Of a stretch of 41,532 nt of DNA, positions 6,628 to 16,833 are shown piece by piece (positions within the stretch are counted from its first letter, which is position 1; each line of letters opens with the position of its first letter). The stretch comes from an uncultured Eubacterium sp. Its GTDB lineage: Bacteria > Bacillota > Clostridia > Lachnospirales > Lachnospiraceae. Position numbers and translations under genes: made by a program. Where the stretch lies: positions 1-41,532 of the forward strand of contig URKY01000021.1 of NCBI GenBank assembly GCA_900548465.1. The letters are read 5' to 3'. The notes below the pieces were generated by a model. It worked only from the letters and a program-made list of their open reading frames with translations. It had not been told where the DNA came from and searched no databases.

Positions 6628-8367
6628 TTATTTTCCCGGACGACATATCATCACCAACCCACCATTATGATAATTGCCCAAGCATACTCCGTGTGCCTCA
6701 TCCACTGCCTCAACCATTTTTCCATTGCCTACATAAATACCCACGTGGCTGATATTTTTGTATCTTCCATTGGTTGTGTAGTTATAAAATATCAAGTCTC
6801 CTGGCTGTATGTCTTTTTCCTTAAATGTTTTGCCTTTCAGCCCTTCTGCTTCTGCAGCTGCAGTGGTTGAGCCGCCAAATGCTATATCAATACCTGCTGA
6901 TTTCCATGCATAGTATGCCAGCGAACTACAATCAAATGCCTTTCCACTGTTTCTTAAGTTCTGACTGTACGGATATCCTACCTTAGACAATACAAATGAT
7001 GCCACAGTCTTTTGTGTTGAATCTGTTATTTTGTCAGTTATGCTTGTTATTTCCTGTGGGGTAAGACTTCCTTGCAAGCCACTTAGCTGACTTCCACCTG
7101 TCTGACCACTTGATGGAGTATTTGTGATGCAGGTACTCATTAGCTGATTAAGGGTTGCCTTCCTTTCTTCATCAAACTGATACTCCACTGACATTTCCGT
7201 GTAGTTTTTTAATGTAATTCTCACTTCAAGGTACTTTTTCTTCTTTTTGCCCTTTTTATCTGTTACCTTTTCTGTTGTATACTTGCACATGTCATCAAAC
7301 ACTGCCTTTAAATTCTGCTTGTTTGTTTCATTCATTTTTGTTGCCGTGTTTTCGTAACCGTATTTCACCATGTACACGCACATGATGTCATAGTAGTTTG
7401 AAGGTTCACTGTTCATTCCTTCATAATCCACATATACTTTCCTGCCCTCATCCGCATCCCTATGTTCATCCACCAATGTCTGTATTTCCTGATTAAATTC
7501 AGATACGTACTGCGTTGTTACTGTCTGTATTGTATCTCCGCTTTCAAGTGGTGGAAGAAAGATTGCAAATGGTGAATTGTATAGCACTGCTATGATTGCA
7601 AACACAATTTCTGTTGCAACCATTACCACTATGAGTATTGGAACAACCAACGGTGCAAGCAGGGATGCCACCTGCTTAATCATGTATGCCATCTTGTTTT
7701 TTATCAGGCTTCCTGCAAGTTTAAATATACTGTCGTTTTGCTCATCACTGAGCTTTAGCTTGTCCATGAAATATTTCATCATCCTGCTTTTTTGCTCTGC
7801 TCTGTAAAATGTATTTTCAATCTTCATTCCAACTGCTTCACCTGCAGCCATTCCAATCAATGTGCCTTCAGGACCTGCCGCTGAACCTGCAACTGTGGTG
7901 CTGGTTTTTACTGCAAGTTTTGCGCCTTCCTTGGTAACTTCCTTTGTTGTATCCTTGGCTACCTTTTTGGATGTTTTCTTTGCCAAATTTTTTGAAGCAT
8001 TCTTTGCTGACTTTTTGGCAAGTTCTTTTCCCTTGTTTGATGCTTTCTTTCTGATTCTTTTGCCTGCCACTTCCTTCTGTAGCTTTGACGTTCTTATCTT
8101 TTTCCTGATTCGATTACCTTCACTTATTGCCCCTTTTACAGGTCTTATTGCAATGCCTGTTGCCTCAAATGCTCCATCAATGTTTTCACCGCCTTCAACA
8201 TTTTCAGTAATGGCTGATTCAGCCATTTTTTCTACTGACGTTACACTTCTCCCTGCTCTGGTTGTCATTGACTTATTGTCAATCTTTGTTTCATTCTTTT
8301 TATGAATCTTTCCGGTCCTTTTCTTGTGTATTTCTGTGTTAACTTCTTTTTCCTTGTTTATTTTCAT
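6628..8367 (-). CDS. Conjugation-associated NlpC/P60 cell-wall hydrolase
   Basis: 579 residues from ATG 8367 (AGGAGG). Residues 1-150 are a very Lys/Ala-rich cytosolic region; a membrane segment follows at about 235-265 (LLAPLVVPILIVVMVATEIV); an extracellular stalk leads to a C-terminal NlpC/P60 domain (about 455-579). The catalytic Cys is in FDCSSLAYYAW (Cys480) and the His in ISHVGIYVG (His541). NlpC/P60 enzymes cut peptide bonds in the peptidoglycan stem, and in Tn1549-type systems the last gene of the transfer block plays the VirB1 role, opening the wall for the channel. A terminator-like hairpin separates it from virB4. Confidence 0.9.
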   Translation of the reverse strand: MKINKEKEVNTEIHKKRTGKIHKKNETKIDNKSMTTRAGRSVTSVEKMAESAITENVEGGENIDGAFEATGIAIRPVKGAISEGNRIRKKIRTSKLQKEVAGKRIRKKASNKGKELAKKSAKNASKNLAKKTSKKVAKDTTKEVTKEGAKLAVKTSTTVAGSAAGPEGTLIGMAAGEAVGMKIENTFYRAEQKSRMMKYFMDKLKLSDEQNDSIFKLAGSLIKNKMAYMIKQVASLLAPLVVPILIVVMVATEIVFAIIAVLYNSPFAIFLPPLESGDTIQTVTTQYVSEFNQEIQTLVDEHRDADEGRKVYVDYEGMNSEPSNYYDIMCVYMVKYGYENTATKMNETNKQNLKAVFDDMCKYTTEKVTDKKGKKKKKYLEVRITLKNYTEMSVEYQFDEERKATLNQLMSTCITNTPSSGQTGGSQLSGLQGSLTPQEITSITDKITDSTQKTVASFVLSKVGYPYSQNLRNSGKAFDCSSLAYYAWKSAGIDIAFGGSTTAAAEAEGLKGKTFKEKDIQPGDLIFYNYTTNGRYKNISHVGIYVGNGKMVEAVDEAHGVCLGNYHNGGLVMICRPGK

Positions 8368-8396
8368 GTTGTCCTCCTTGATTTTGGGTAAAAAAT

Positions 8397-8429
8397 AACG
8401 CCAGATTAGTTCCTTGCTAACTTGGCGTT
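8397..8429 (-). terminator. Hairpin between virB4 and the NlpC gene
   Basis: Minus strand AACGCCA pairs with TGGCGTT, with an inner TTAG/CTAA pairing, followed by ATTTTTT. It lies in the 138-nt virB4-nlpC gap, 30 nt before the start of the hydrolase gene; it may lower expression of that distal gene. Confidence 0.5.
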
Positions 8430-8505
8430 TACATATTATTTATTTTTCTTTTCATTCGTAATAAAAACCAGATTTTTCCAAACTATATCCATAATCAATT
8501 ACTAT

Positions 8506-10860
8506 CTATACTCCTCCTATTTCCATCTTCTCATACAGATTAGTGTTATACAGCTTGTACAACTCGCTGTTCTTTGTTATCACGTTATCAAATGGCACAA
8601 TTCTGCTTCCGCATTTTATGAGTCCACATCCTGACGGTGAATCTATTACATAGTTAAGTTGCTCCTCTGATATTTCCAGTGCCTCCACTATCTTTTCTAT
8701 GTCCTTACTTGACTGATTTAAAAGAAGTATAAATGCTGAGTTTGAAAGCATTGTGGTGCTTGTCTCACTCATTAAAAGATCCACTATGTTCTGTGTGATT
8801 CCGGTACAAAGTCCTCCCTGTTTTCTTACCTTTTTCCACATCTGACGTAGATATTCCGCACTGAATGGTGAGTTTAAAAGCACATGCACTTCATCTATAT
8901 AAAACCATGTTGCAATTCCACGTTCACCATTGTCGATAATCTTCTGCTGTATTGTTTCCATCATTACAAGCATAGCAAGTGGGGCAAGTGATTCTCCAAG
9001 ATCCCTTATTCCATAAACAATCAATCTGTTGTTTACGTTTATATTGGTCTGATGATTAAAGATGTTAAGTGCTCCTGTAACAAAAATTTCAAGTCCAAGG
9101 GCAACATCCCTTGCTTCCTTATCTTCCTGTTCAAGTAACTTATTATACAAGTCTTCCATTGTTGGAATGTACTTTTCCTTGCTACGTGCAATTTCCATGT
9201 AAAGGTCCTTAACACATCTTGAAATAATTGATCGCTGCTGTGGTGTAATTTCCTTCATTATCTGCTCACAGATACTTAACATAAACTGACACTTATCTCT
9301 AATCCATCCCTTGCTATCTAATATGTCAAGGTTCCATACATCCATATCCATAGGGTTAATATAATTTCTTGTATTGTTTGATATATTGATATATGTGCCA
9401 TCATACTTTTCAACCACCTCTTCATATTCACCCATTGGATCCACACAGATAACATTATCCTTTGTTGAAAGTAAAACTGAACCCATTTCCATCTTTGCCT
9501 GAAATGACTTTCCTGCACCGGACACGCCAAATATGAATCCGTTGCCGTTTAACAGTTTCTTTCTGTTTCCAACAATGATATTCTTTGAAATCTGGTTTAC
9601 CCCATAATAAATTCCACCCTTATCGCAAATTTCCTGAGCATTGAACGGCATGAGCACTGCAAGACTTTGTGTCAGCATTGTTCTCATTGTTTCAATCTGT
9701 CGCACACCTATCGGAAGCACTGTATTCAGTGCCTCTCTCTGTTTGTACTGACAAATATCAACTGAACATCCTGCACCTCTTGCTATTGAATCAATAGACT
9801 CACATATACTGTCTAATTCTTCAATATTTTCAGCCATAACCACCATCGTCACACCCACAAAGAATAAGCTTTCATCATTCTCTCTAACATTGTTCATAAT
9901 GTCCTCAATATCTGCCTTTTGTCTTCTTGTTGTGTATGAAATTTCTGATGAAAAATCGTTATTCTTATTTCGTGTTTGCTGCTGTTTAATAATATTTGAC
10001 TCAATGCCAAGATATTTCTTTTGAAGAATTCTCATTGTCATATCCTTTGGTACCGGAACCACATCAACACTTGTTATTGAATGAATAGGTAAAAAAGTTA
10101 GTTCAGTAAAAAATCTGTCTGATAAATATGTAGGATACTTCTTGATGTAAAGTACTCTGCATACCTTAGATTCATCTTCATAATAATCCTGATAAAACTT
10201 AAGTTTTGAATTACAAATGTCATTTCTAAAATCTGTTCCCGTTTTCTTGCCTTCCTTAATATCAAAATCAAATTCTTCTTCTCTTCCTAATCTGTAGTAG
10301 TCATGAAGAATCTTTAATCTTTCATTTCCGGAAATAGGAATTAATTTAGAACCAAGCTCTGCAAAGTTTTTAAATAATGAATTTTCAATTGTTGTAAACT
10401 GTGCCTTTGCTTCCTCAAAGTTCTTTCTCTCTATGCTGATTGTTATGTATCTTTCCTGTTCTATTCCCTGTCTTCCTTTTAATATTTTTTCTTCAATGAT
10501 ATTGTTATAACTCTTACGCATTTTGTCGAAACCATCCTGTTCATATGAAAGCATTACGTCTTTCTTTAACAGTTCCATATCTTTATTCTTGTTATTGACC
10601 GTAATTTTAAATGTACAATCAAATGAATTGAGACATTTGCAATATCTTTGAAAAAAACTTTCCTGTTCATTTTCTGTTCTAGTTGCATAATTCACATCAC
10701 TAAATCTATACGTCTTTGAATATCTTCCAACTGCCACTTCAAATATTCCACATTCAGAAATTTTCATAATTTCTATTGTCTGTTGAACCGATTTTGGTGT
10801 CTTGTATAGTGGCTCTGATGCCTTTTTGAGTAATGTGAAATTGTCCTTAAATAATCCCAT
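8506..10860 (-). CDS. VirB4/TraE-like conjugation ATPase
   Basis: 784 residues. Walker A GVSGAGKS at about 445-452, followed by VDPMGEYEEVVEKYDGTYIN; Walker B/DE box WFYIDEVHVLL at about 648; and the GGLCTGITQNIVDLL sensor segment. It is the hexameric cytosolic motor of the Gram-positive type IV secretion channel, powering assembly and DNA transfer. The start ATG 10860 follows AAAGGATGG and lies 2 nt beyond the PrgI stop, so the two genes are coupled. The length is normal for the CTn/Tn1549 group. Confidence 0.95.
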   Translation of the reverse strand: MGLFKDNFTLLKKASEPLYKTPKSVQQTIEIMKISECGIFEVAVGRYSKTYRFSDVNYATRTENEQESFFQRYCKCLNSFDCTFKITVNNKNKDMELLKKDVMLSYEQDGFDKMRKSYNNIIEEKILKGRQGIEQERYITISIERKNFEEAKAQFTTIENSLFKNFAELGSKLIPISGNERLKILHDYYRLGREEEFDFDIKEGKKTGTDFRNDICNSKLKFYQDYYEDESKVCRVLYIKKYPTYLSDRFFTELTFLPIHSITSVDVVPVPKDMTMRILQKKYLGIESNIIKQQQTRNKNNDFSSEISYTTRRQKADIEDIMNNVRENDESLFFVGVTMVVMAENIEELDSICESIDSIARGAGCSVDICQYKQREALNTVLPIGVRQIETMRTMLTQSLAVLMPFNAQEICDKGGIYYGVNQISKNIIVGNRKKLLNGNGFIFGVSGAGKSFQAKMEMGSVLLSTKDNVICVDPMGEYEEVVEKYDGTYINISNNTRNYINPMDMDVWNLDILDSKGWIRDKCQFMLSICEQIMKEITPQQRSIISRCVKDLYMEIARSKEKYIPTMEDLYNKLLEQEDKEARDVALGLEIFVTGALNIFNHQTNINVNNRLIVYGIRDLGESLAPLAMLVMMETIQQKIIDNGERGIATWFYIDEVHVLLNSPFSAEYLRQMWKKVRKQGGLCTGITQNIVDLLMSETSTTMLSNSAFILLLNQSSKDIEKIVEALEISEEQLNYVIDSPSGCGLIKCGSRIVPFDNVITKNSELYKLYNTNLYEKMEIGGV

Positions 10861-10862
10861 CG

Positions 10863-11318
10863 TTATCCATCCTTTCTCTTTTTCTTCTTAACACGACTAT
10901 CATTAACGTAGCCTTTATCCTTTTTGCTTGCTCTACCACCATTCTTTAATTTTCTTGATTTCTTATCTGCTATTTTCTGCTTATTTAATTCTTCTGTCTG
11001 CAGCTCCTTTAACATTTCTTCACCTTCCTCTGAAATGTAAGTAAGCTGTGGACTCATAAATAAACATTTGAATTTTCGTTTCATCGTCTCCGTGAAACTC
11101 ATTCCCTGATATTCATAAAATCCATTTAATGCAATTGGTGCCACTACAGGTATCGCTATGTATACTGATACTGTTAATCCAACGTACTTATATGTTGAAA
11201 GTACAATGCCTGCTCCTAATGCCAATGCAATTACTGAACATATCAGTTGTTTTGCTGTAAGTCCCATTACTATTGATTCTTTGTATCTTTCGATATCCTT
11301 ATTTATTGAAATGTTCAT
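10863..11318 (-). CDS. PrgI-family conjugation membrane protein
   Basis: 151 residues. NISINKDIERYKESIVMGLT is the standard PrgI opening, followed by two adjacent membrane helices (residues about 23-70) and a basic C-terminal tail rich in Lys/Arg. PrgI/TcpE-like proteins sit beside VirB4 in the inner part of the Gram-positive mating channel. GAGGAG precedes the ATG at 11318. It is tightly packed between the VirB6-like and VirB4-like genes. Confidence 0.85.
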   Translation of the reverse strand: MNISINKDIERYKESIVMGLTAKQLICSVIALALGAGIVLSTYKYVGLTVSVYIAIPVVAPIALNGFYEYQGMSFTETMKRKFKCLFMSPQLTYISEEGEEMLKELQTEELNKQKIADKKSRKLKNGGRASKKDKGYVNDSRVKKKKRKDG

Positions 11319-11330
11319 TTTGTCTCCTCT

Positions 11331-12173
11331 CTATAATCCAAGCATCTTACTTGTTAAGCTTTGCGCTCCCTTTACTGAACCTACTGTCATTGCTACACTA
11401 AATGTCAATTCACACATGTACATCAGTGCTTTTGTCCAATCTGCATAATCGCTTGTAAAAGTTGGTAATCCCGCATTTAAGAATGCATTGCATACTATGA
11501 TTGCTAATGCCATTGTTACTGCTTCAAGTAATACTGCAAGAAAATGCTTTGCATATGTTACTGCTGTGTGACTTACCATTCTATTTCCACTAGTTGTTGA
11601 AAACGCAATTGCACCAAACGGCACTATTACTAATATTTTTAGGAATCTGAAGTACACTGTGTAAACAATCATAAATCCACAGAATATAATTACTAACGCA
11701 ATTATTACTGCTAATATCATCATTAAAAGACTCTCTCCGAATCCTAAACCTTCAATTATGTCCTGCTGTTCTTGTGGTATCTTTAATTTTGTAGTTCCAC
11801 TATTTGTGATGAGTCCTACCAATGCTCCCACCGACTGAAAGAAAGCTTTCATTATTGTTACATTATTTGCTACCAACCATTCTGCTATGCCTAATCTCAT
11901 AAGCATCCTAAGTACTGTTTCAAAACGTATTTCTTCTTTTACGTCAATGCTTTCTGAACAAAAACCTATTACAAAGAATAGAACCACCAGTGATGAACCT
12001 ACACCCACAAATACGGGTTCAATGTCACTTATGACTCTCCAAGGTCCACCTCCTTTGAATTCTGTTGGGGATTGCCCCAACAGTTCAAATACTAACGCTA
12101 TCTTATCATTCCAAAAGGCTACAACAGTTTTAAGAAGGTCTAGGATTACTCCGCCTAAGCTGAATATATCCAT
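11331..12173 (-). CDS. VirB6/TrbL-like channel protein
   Basis: 280 residues with about six membrane segments (for example SSLVVLFFVIGFC; LLMMILAVIIALVIIFCGFM; LKILVIVPFGAIAFSTTSG; AVTMALAIIVCNAFL). Proteins of this size and topology between the VirB2-like and PrgI genes form the inner-membrane pore of Tn1549-type systems. The start ATG 12173 follows AGGAGG, 13 nt after the VirB2-like gene. Assignment rests on position and topology rather than on a catalytic motif. Confidence 0.85.
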   Translation of the reverse strand: MDIFSLGGVILDLLKTVVAFWNDKIALVFELLGQSPTEFKGGGPWRVISDIEPVFVGVGSSLVVLFFVIGFCSESIDVKEEIRFETVLRMLMRLGIAEWLVANNVTIMKAFFQSVGALVGLITNSGTTKLKIPQEQQDIIEGLGFGESLLMMILAVIIALVIIFCGFMIVYTVYFRFLKILVIVPFGAIAFSTTSGNRMVSHTAVTYAKHFLAVLLEAVTMALAIIVCNAFLNAGLPTFTSDYADWTKALMYMCELTFSVAMTVGSVKGAQSLTSKMLGL

Positions 12174-12186
12174 ACTTCAATTCCTC

Positions 12187-12504
12187 CTAAAAGCCTAATA
12201 CTCCAAGTACAGATGTAATTCCTGCCATCATGGCACCACCTGCAATTCCCTTAAGTGCTGAATTCATTGTTGCTGAATCGTTGTGCTGATATGCCTGTGC
12301 AAACTCCATTACATTCTTTGCAAGAATTATTACACCTACAGCACCAATTACGGATAATAGTAATGTCTTAAGGCTATCTAATGGCTTTGTTACTGAACTT
12401 GTATCAGTTGCAGCCATTACTGTACTCATTTGTACACAAGTTATAAATGCACTTGCAGTTACTACGTTTACCAATTTCTTTAGTTTTTTCTTTATCCTCT
12501 TCAT
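12187..12504 (-). CDS. Maff2/VirB2-like small membrane protein
   Basis: 105 residues: an N-terminal basic signal-like segment (to about residue 31, ...VMAATDTSS), then two hydrophobic helices (LKTLLLSVIGAVGVIILAKN; ALKGIAGGAMMAGITSVLG). This is the Maff2 pattern, a pilin-like (VirB2/TrbC-type) component seen directly downstream of the coupling protein in Tn1549-type elements. AAAGGAG precedes ATG 12504, 5 nt after the coupling-protein stop. Confidence 0.9.
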   Translation of the reverse strand: MKRIKKKLKKLVNVVTASAFITCVQMSTVMAATDTSSVTKPLDSLKTLLLSVIGAVGVIILAKNVMEFAQAYQHNDSATMNSALKGIAGGAMMAGITSVLGVLGF

Positions 12505-12509
12505 ATCGC

Positions 12510-14158
12510 TTAATCTCCTTTTATTTTCAAATAATTTTTTCTTCTACTTTTCATTTCTTCTACAGTCGTTGTTGGGTACAGATAACTTAAAATAACAGAA
12601 AGTTTCATGTGTGCATCCAATGCCTTATACAATTCTTCTATCTGATTTGGTTCAAATTCCATATCAACCAAACGACTTGTCATCTCTTCCTTCAATTCTT
12701 CATCTGATAAATTCTCTAGGATTTCCTGTCTGGTAATAACCTGATGTTCATCGTCAGAGTTGCTATCATTTTCGGAATTGCTTTTATTAGCATTTTCAGT
12801 TCCGGTAACATTTGTTCCTTCTCCAAAATATATTTGACTTGTATCTCCAAGCATCATTATTTCTTCTATGCTAAGATCCATTATCTGTATTTTTTCATTT
12901 TGCTTCTTATTATTTATCAGTTCCTTAATTTGATTGTCACTCATAATAGTCAGTATTGATTGTGTTGATGCCACCGGTATGTGTACATACGGTTTTGCTC
13001 CACCATCTTCTGTTTCCTTAAACCTTTTATGTTTCATAGGTATGTATTTATCATCAAATATTGGATCAAATCCTCGTATAAATATTAAGCATTTCTTATT
13101 GCTCATATTTCTCACTTCATCCGGAGTCATCAACTCTCTACCCAAGACATCATAATTTCTACTGGAACTACCGTGAATTCCTCTTGTTTCTCCATTTGAG
13201 CGTTTATCAATGGTACTCTTTCCTAGCATTTCGGAAATATATTGATGAGTTGATTTTTCATTACCACCCAGATAAACCAATGTGTCACAGTTACCTGTGA
13301 TAGTCTCCCATGTGTCCTTGAACAATGCCTTAATTTGTGCAAGATTCTGAATTATTATTGTGCTACTTATTCCCCTACTTCGCATTGTAGATAACAATGA
13401 GCAGAAGTCTTCCGGTAATGCAACATTTGCAAATTCGTCCATCAGTAAAGTAACCTGCAGTGGAAGTTTCCCACCATACTTAAAATCTGCCTGAAAATAT
13501 AATTCCTGAAATAATTGTGTATACAACATTCCTATAATAAAGTTGTAAGACTTATCTGAATCCGGAATAATACAAAACAAAGCTGTTCTTGTCTTCAGGT
13601 CACCATTTACTCCTATTCCTAATTCTTCAAGTTTTAAATCATCTCTTGATAAAACTCTTAGGATTTGTGGGTTCTCTAACAATGCAAGTCTTGCGTTAGC
13701 ACTGATAATAATTGATCTGACGGTATCTCCTGCAGCATCCACTACCTTCATATACTGTTTATATGCTGGATGATTTGAGCCCATAGAACTTTTCTTCGCA
13801 AGATTCTTTATCTTAATTGTCAGCTTACTATCCTTACCTTTCGGATCCACCTTTGCTTCTGATAATAATTCCATTACAGTTCGAAAGTTCTGTTTTTTTT
13901 CTGGCATTTCCAACCAAACATAATAAATTAATGACTGCAATAATAATCCTTCTGATTTTGTCCAAAATGGATCGGTTGGTGCACCATCCTTTGGTGTTGT
14001 ATTGCTAATAATGTTTGTTACAAGTTTGATTACATCATTTTCTTCTCGAATATATCGGAACGGATTGTAACAATCTGATTTTGACATATCAATTAAATTA
14101 ATTACCTTAACGTTATATCCATTTTTCTTTAACATGTTTCCTGTAGACCTTGCCACCT
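12510..14158 (-). CDS. VirD4-like coupling protein, exon 2
   Basis: The 3' exon supplies codon 171 (last two bases) to the stop. It begins EVARSTGNMLKKNGYNVKV and contains the Walker B region LLMDEFANVALPEDF and the motif TIIIQNLAQIKALF, both typical of TraG/VirD4/TcpA ATPases, which deliver the relaxase-DNA complex to the channel. A GTG at 14156 could start a truncated product, but it has no ribosome site and would lack Walker A. The exon begins at 14158, chosen because intron ends (...CTAT) and frame then agree. Joined to exon 1 it gives 720 codons including the stop. Confidence 0.9.
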
Positions 14159-14207
14159 ATAGCAATAGGTAAGGATTTGATATTATCTCCACCTTTTCCC
14201 CTGCTCT

Positions 14208-14241
14208 ACACCGTACGTGAGACTTTCGCCTCATACGGCGT
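14208..14241 (-). ncRNA. Group II intron domain V
   Basis: A 34-nt hairpin on the minus strand: ACGCCGTATGAGG, GAAA-type tetraloop, then CTCACGTACGGTGT. The base holds a CGC-type catalytic triad instead of the commoner AGC. It sits about 50 nt from the 3' splice site, where domain VI with its branch-point A must lie. Confidence 0.85.
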
Positions 14242-14271
14242 GCCATCATACATTTGCAAATTATTTATTGT

Positions 14272-16095
14272 CTAAACCTTTTGGTAATCATAATTTTGCC
14301 TTATATAATTAACTTTTTTCCATTGTTCTTCATTCAACTTAAATTTTCTTAATAAACCTTGGGCTTCAACCATCTTTCTCGTAAATATTGCCTTGTACAC
14401 ATCTGAATTTATAAAGATTATATTTCCGTGATTATTAGTTCCCCTCTTTTTTAAAGGTTTCTTTCTAATGCACTTCATATGGCTAACATCTAACTTCTTA
14501 CCCGTTATGTAACAATTTCCTTGCTGAATGACATATGCTGATAAACTATTGTCATTAAATTCTATTGTTTCTGTTGGGTCTCTCATTTTAGCTATGGCTT
14601 CAAATTCTCTTTGTGTAATAAGCATTAAATTCTTGTGTATTTTCTCTCGACCTTTTGAAGTATAATTACTTATTTCCTGAGAGAAATTCATAGGACTCCT
14701 ATGGTGAACTCCCGTTAATGGGAGTAAACACATATCTCCTATGGTTACAATTTTTGTTTCTTTCTGAATACCCATTGTTTGTTTTTGAAAATTAATGTCT
14801 GTTTCCTTAAATGGAATTGTTTTGCTAATGTCTCTAAGACGTATTCTTATGGTTGGTAAGAGAGCGTAATTCACATCCGTTAAATTGTTGTAAATATTTG
14901 TTGCTATGCAATAATAATTTTGTATTCCTCTAATGGCTGAATTATAGTTTTTAATTGCCACTGTTGGGTTGTCTTTTCGAATGTTAATTATTTTGGCTTT
15001 TAGATTGCTTTTTGCATTCTTAATTGCCTTGTCACTCATATCAGTCTTTGCTATATAACCATATCTGGTCTTTCCCTTTGGAACGACTTTTATTTTAAAA
15101 CCTAAATATGTTGATGAGTTTTTCTTAAGATTTATGACTTTTGATTTTTCTTCACTTATGTCCAATTTCAATCTTGTTTTTAAGAAATCCACTGTTGCGT
15201 GATACCATCTCTGTGCTTCGTTATAACTTCCACACATTATTTTGAAATCATCTGCATATCTTATTAGAAATCCATCTTTCAGATTGGTGTATTTCTTCGC
15301 ATATGTTCGAAATGCTGCAACATTAGACATTCTGTTTGGTTTGAATGTTTCCCATTGATTACTTATCCACCAATCTAATTCATTTAAGACTATTAGGGAT
15401 AGTAGTGGACTTATTATTCCACCTTGTGGTGTACCTTTTGTCGGTATTCCTTCTCCCTTTATTTCTGACTTAAGTATCTTACTTATGATACTTATTAAAC
15501 GCTTGTCTCTTATTCCAAGTGTCCATATCTGTTTCAAAAGTTTTCCGTGGTCGACATTGTCGAAAAACCCTTTTATGTCAACATCAACACAGTAGTAATG
15601 CTTGTACATATTTATCATACTAACTGTTCTACTAATTGCGTGATGTGTGTCTCTGTTTGGTCTAAAACCATATGAATGGTTGTGAAACTTAGGTTCACAG
15701 ATTGGTTCAAGGACCTGCAATATGCACTGCTGAACCAATCTGTCCCATATACACGGAATACCCAATGGTCTTTTCTTGTCACTTCCTGGTTTTGGAATGT
15801 ACACTCTTCTGACAGACTTAGGTTTGTAGTCAGCTAACATCTCTCTCACTGTATTAATCACAGTTTCATCTGTTAGTTCTTTAATATCGTCTATTGTCTT
15901 TCCATCAGTTCCCTTGGTATTACTACCTTTATTACTCTTTAGGTTTCTATATGCTAACCTGATATTTTCTTCTGAACCAATAATCTCCAGTAACTTATAA
16001 AAGTTGTTACCGTTTTTACTTGCTGAATACAATGAATCATATACTCTTTGCATATCATAATATTCGTTGTATCTCAATTTGGTTTTCTTTAGCAT
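14272..16095 (-). CDS. ltrA: Group II intron reverse transcriptase/maturase
   Basis: 607 residues from ATG 16095 (GGAGGT). RT domain: RVYIPKPGSDKKRPLGIP, HSYGFRPNRDTHHAI, GTPQGGIISPLLS and the catalytic IRYADDFKIM (YADD at 280-283) are all intact. The maturase (X) domain follows at about 370-460. The C terminus (about 525-585) aligns with the HNH endonuclease region (CYITGKKLDVSHMKC), but the usual catalytic His positions read Ile/Arg and Tyr/Phe. It should splice its own intron and may reverse-transcribe, but target-strand cutting looks lost. Confidence 0.95.
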   Translation of the reverse strand: MLKKTKLRYNEYYDMQRVYDSLYSASKNGNNFYKLLEIIGSEENIRLAYRNLKSNKGSNTKGTDGKTIDDIKELTDETVINTVREMLADYKPKSVRRVYIPKPGSDKKRPLGIPCIWDRLVQQCILQVLEPICEPKFHNHSYGFRPNRDTHHAISRTVSMINMYKHYYCVDVDIKGFFDNVDHGKLLKQIWTLGIRDKRLISIISKILKSEIKGEGIPTKGTPQGGIISPLLSLIVLNELDWWISNQWETFKPNRMSNVAAFRTYAKKYTNLKDGFLIRYADDFKIMCGSYNEAQRWYHATVDFLKTRLKLDISEEKSKVINLKKNSSTYLGFKIKVVPKGKTRYGYIAKTDMSDKAIKNAKSNLKAKIINIRKDNPTVAIKNYNSAIRGIQNYYCIATNIYNNLTDVNYALLPTIRIRLRDISKTIPFKETDINFQKQTMGIQKETKIVTIGDMCLLPLTGVHHRSPMNFSQEISNYTSKGREKIHKNLMLITQREFEAIAKMRDPTETIEFNDNSLSAYVIQQGNCYITGKKLDVSHMKCIRKKPLKKRGTNNHGNIIFINSDVYKAIFTRKMVEAQGLLRKFKLNEEQWKKVNYIRQNYDYQKV

Positions 16096-16833
16096 GGTCT
16101 GTAACCTCCTATCTAGGAGTGATTACATCTCTTAGTCTTACTCGAACCCATACCATTCGACTTTAATTTGCTTAACTGTATGACTAGAGGTCTTCCCTCC
16201 ACCGCTTATTATCACGGTTTCTTCGGTACTATACCTCCGCTTTCACTGACATAATCTCACTTATATCACTATTGTGATTTTCCCGTTTGATACGTTTCGT
16301 AGAAAGTAGATTCTCCACGCTGTCAGCTTCCAACGTTCCAAACACACTATCTTTACATCTAACCTTAGGTTCCTTCTATGAGCCTGTTACCTTGACACTG
16401 CCTGTAACAATGTATGGACTTTCATAAAGGCGGAGTCTTACTCGCCCACAGTAACGACACTATTTGTGTCACTATGCATTTCTACATAGTCCCGATATAG
16501 ACCCGTACATTCGAAGTTTCGTCAGAAGAGCTTAACTCTCTTCATTCTCACCATAGATAGTTTATAGACCCCCGGCATATAGGATACACATCTCACCTCT
16601 GAAATGCTTTCGACATCTAATCTGTTTCGGTATCTCTCTGCCGACTTCACCGAGCTTCTTACACTTTAGTTTCTACTAACTTAGGTGCAAGTCGGAGGAT
16701 TAGGGTTGCCTTTCAGGACGTTACTCCATCATTCGACATATCGTGTGTTTAGTTCTCCGATTTACTACTATTTTTTTTATTCAATTATTAGTTGCAATCG
16801 TGCCATAGCTTTTCACTATGGAACGTTTCGCAC

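Larger units (their letters stand above)
14159..16833 (-). mobile_element. Group II intron inserted in the coupling-protein gene
   Basis: 2675 nt. The 5' end GTGCGAAACGTTCC fits the GUGYG rule, a domain V hairpin lies at 14208-14241, and the 3' end is ...CTAT (an AY ending). The maturase gene lies inside (domain IV). The 738 nt between 16096 and 16833 have no gene and hold the structured domains I-III. Removing the intron fuses ...AAAGGAG to AGGTGGCA and restores Gly-Glu-Val, the expected DPKGE motif. The insertion interrupts an essential conjugation gene, so transfer should require splicing. Confidence 0.92.

Noticed and set aside
7862..8305. Plus-strand frame of 147 codons opposite the NlpC gene
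   Set aside because: It is the complement of the Lys/Ala-rich stretch, has no ribosome site, and the minus gene has clear domains.
16781..16833. C-terminal extension of the coupling protein (to the stop at 16781)
   Set aside because: These bases are the 5' end of the group II intron; family homology stops at the splice site.
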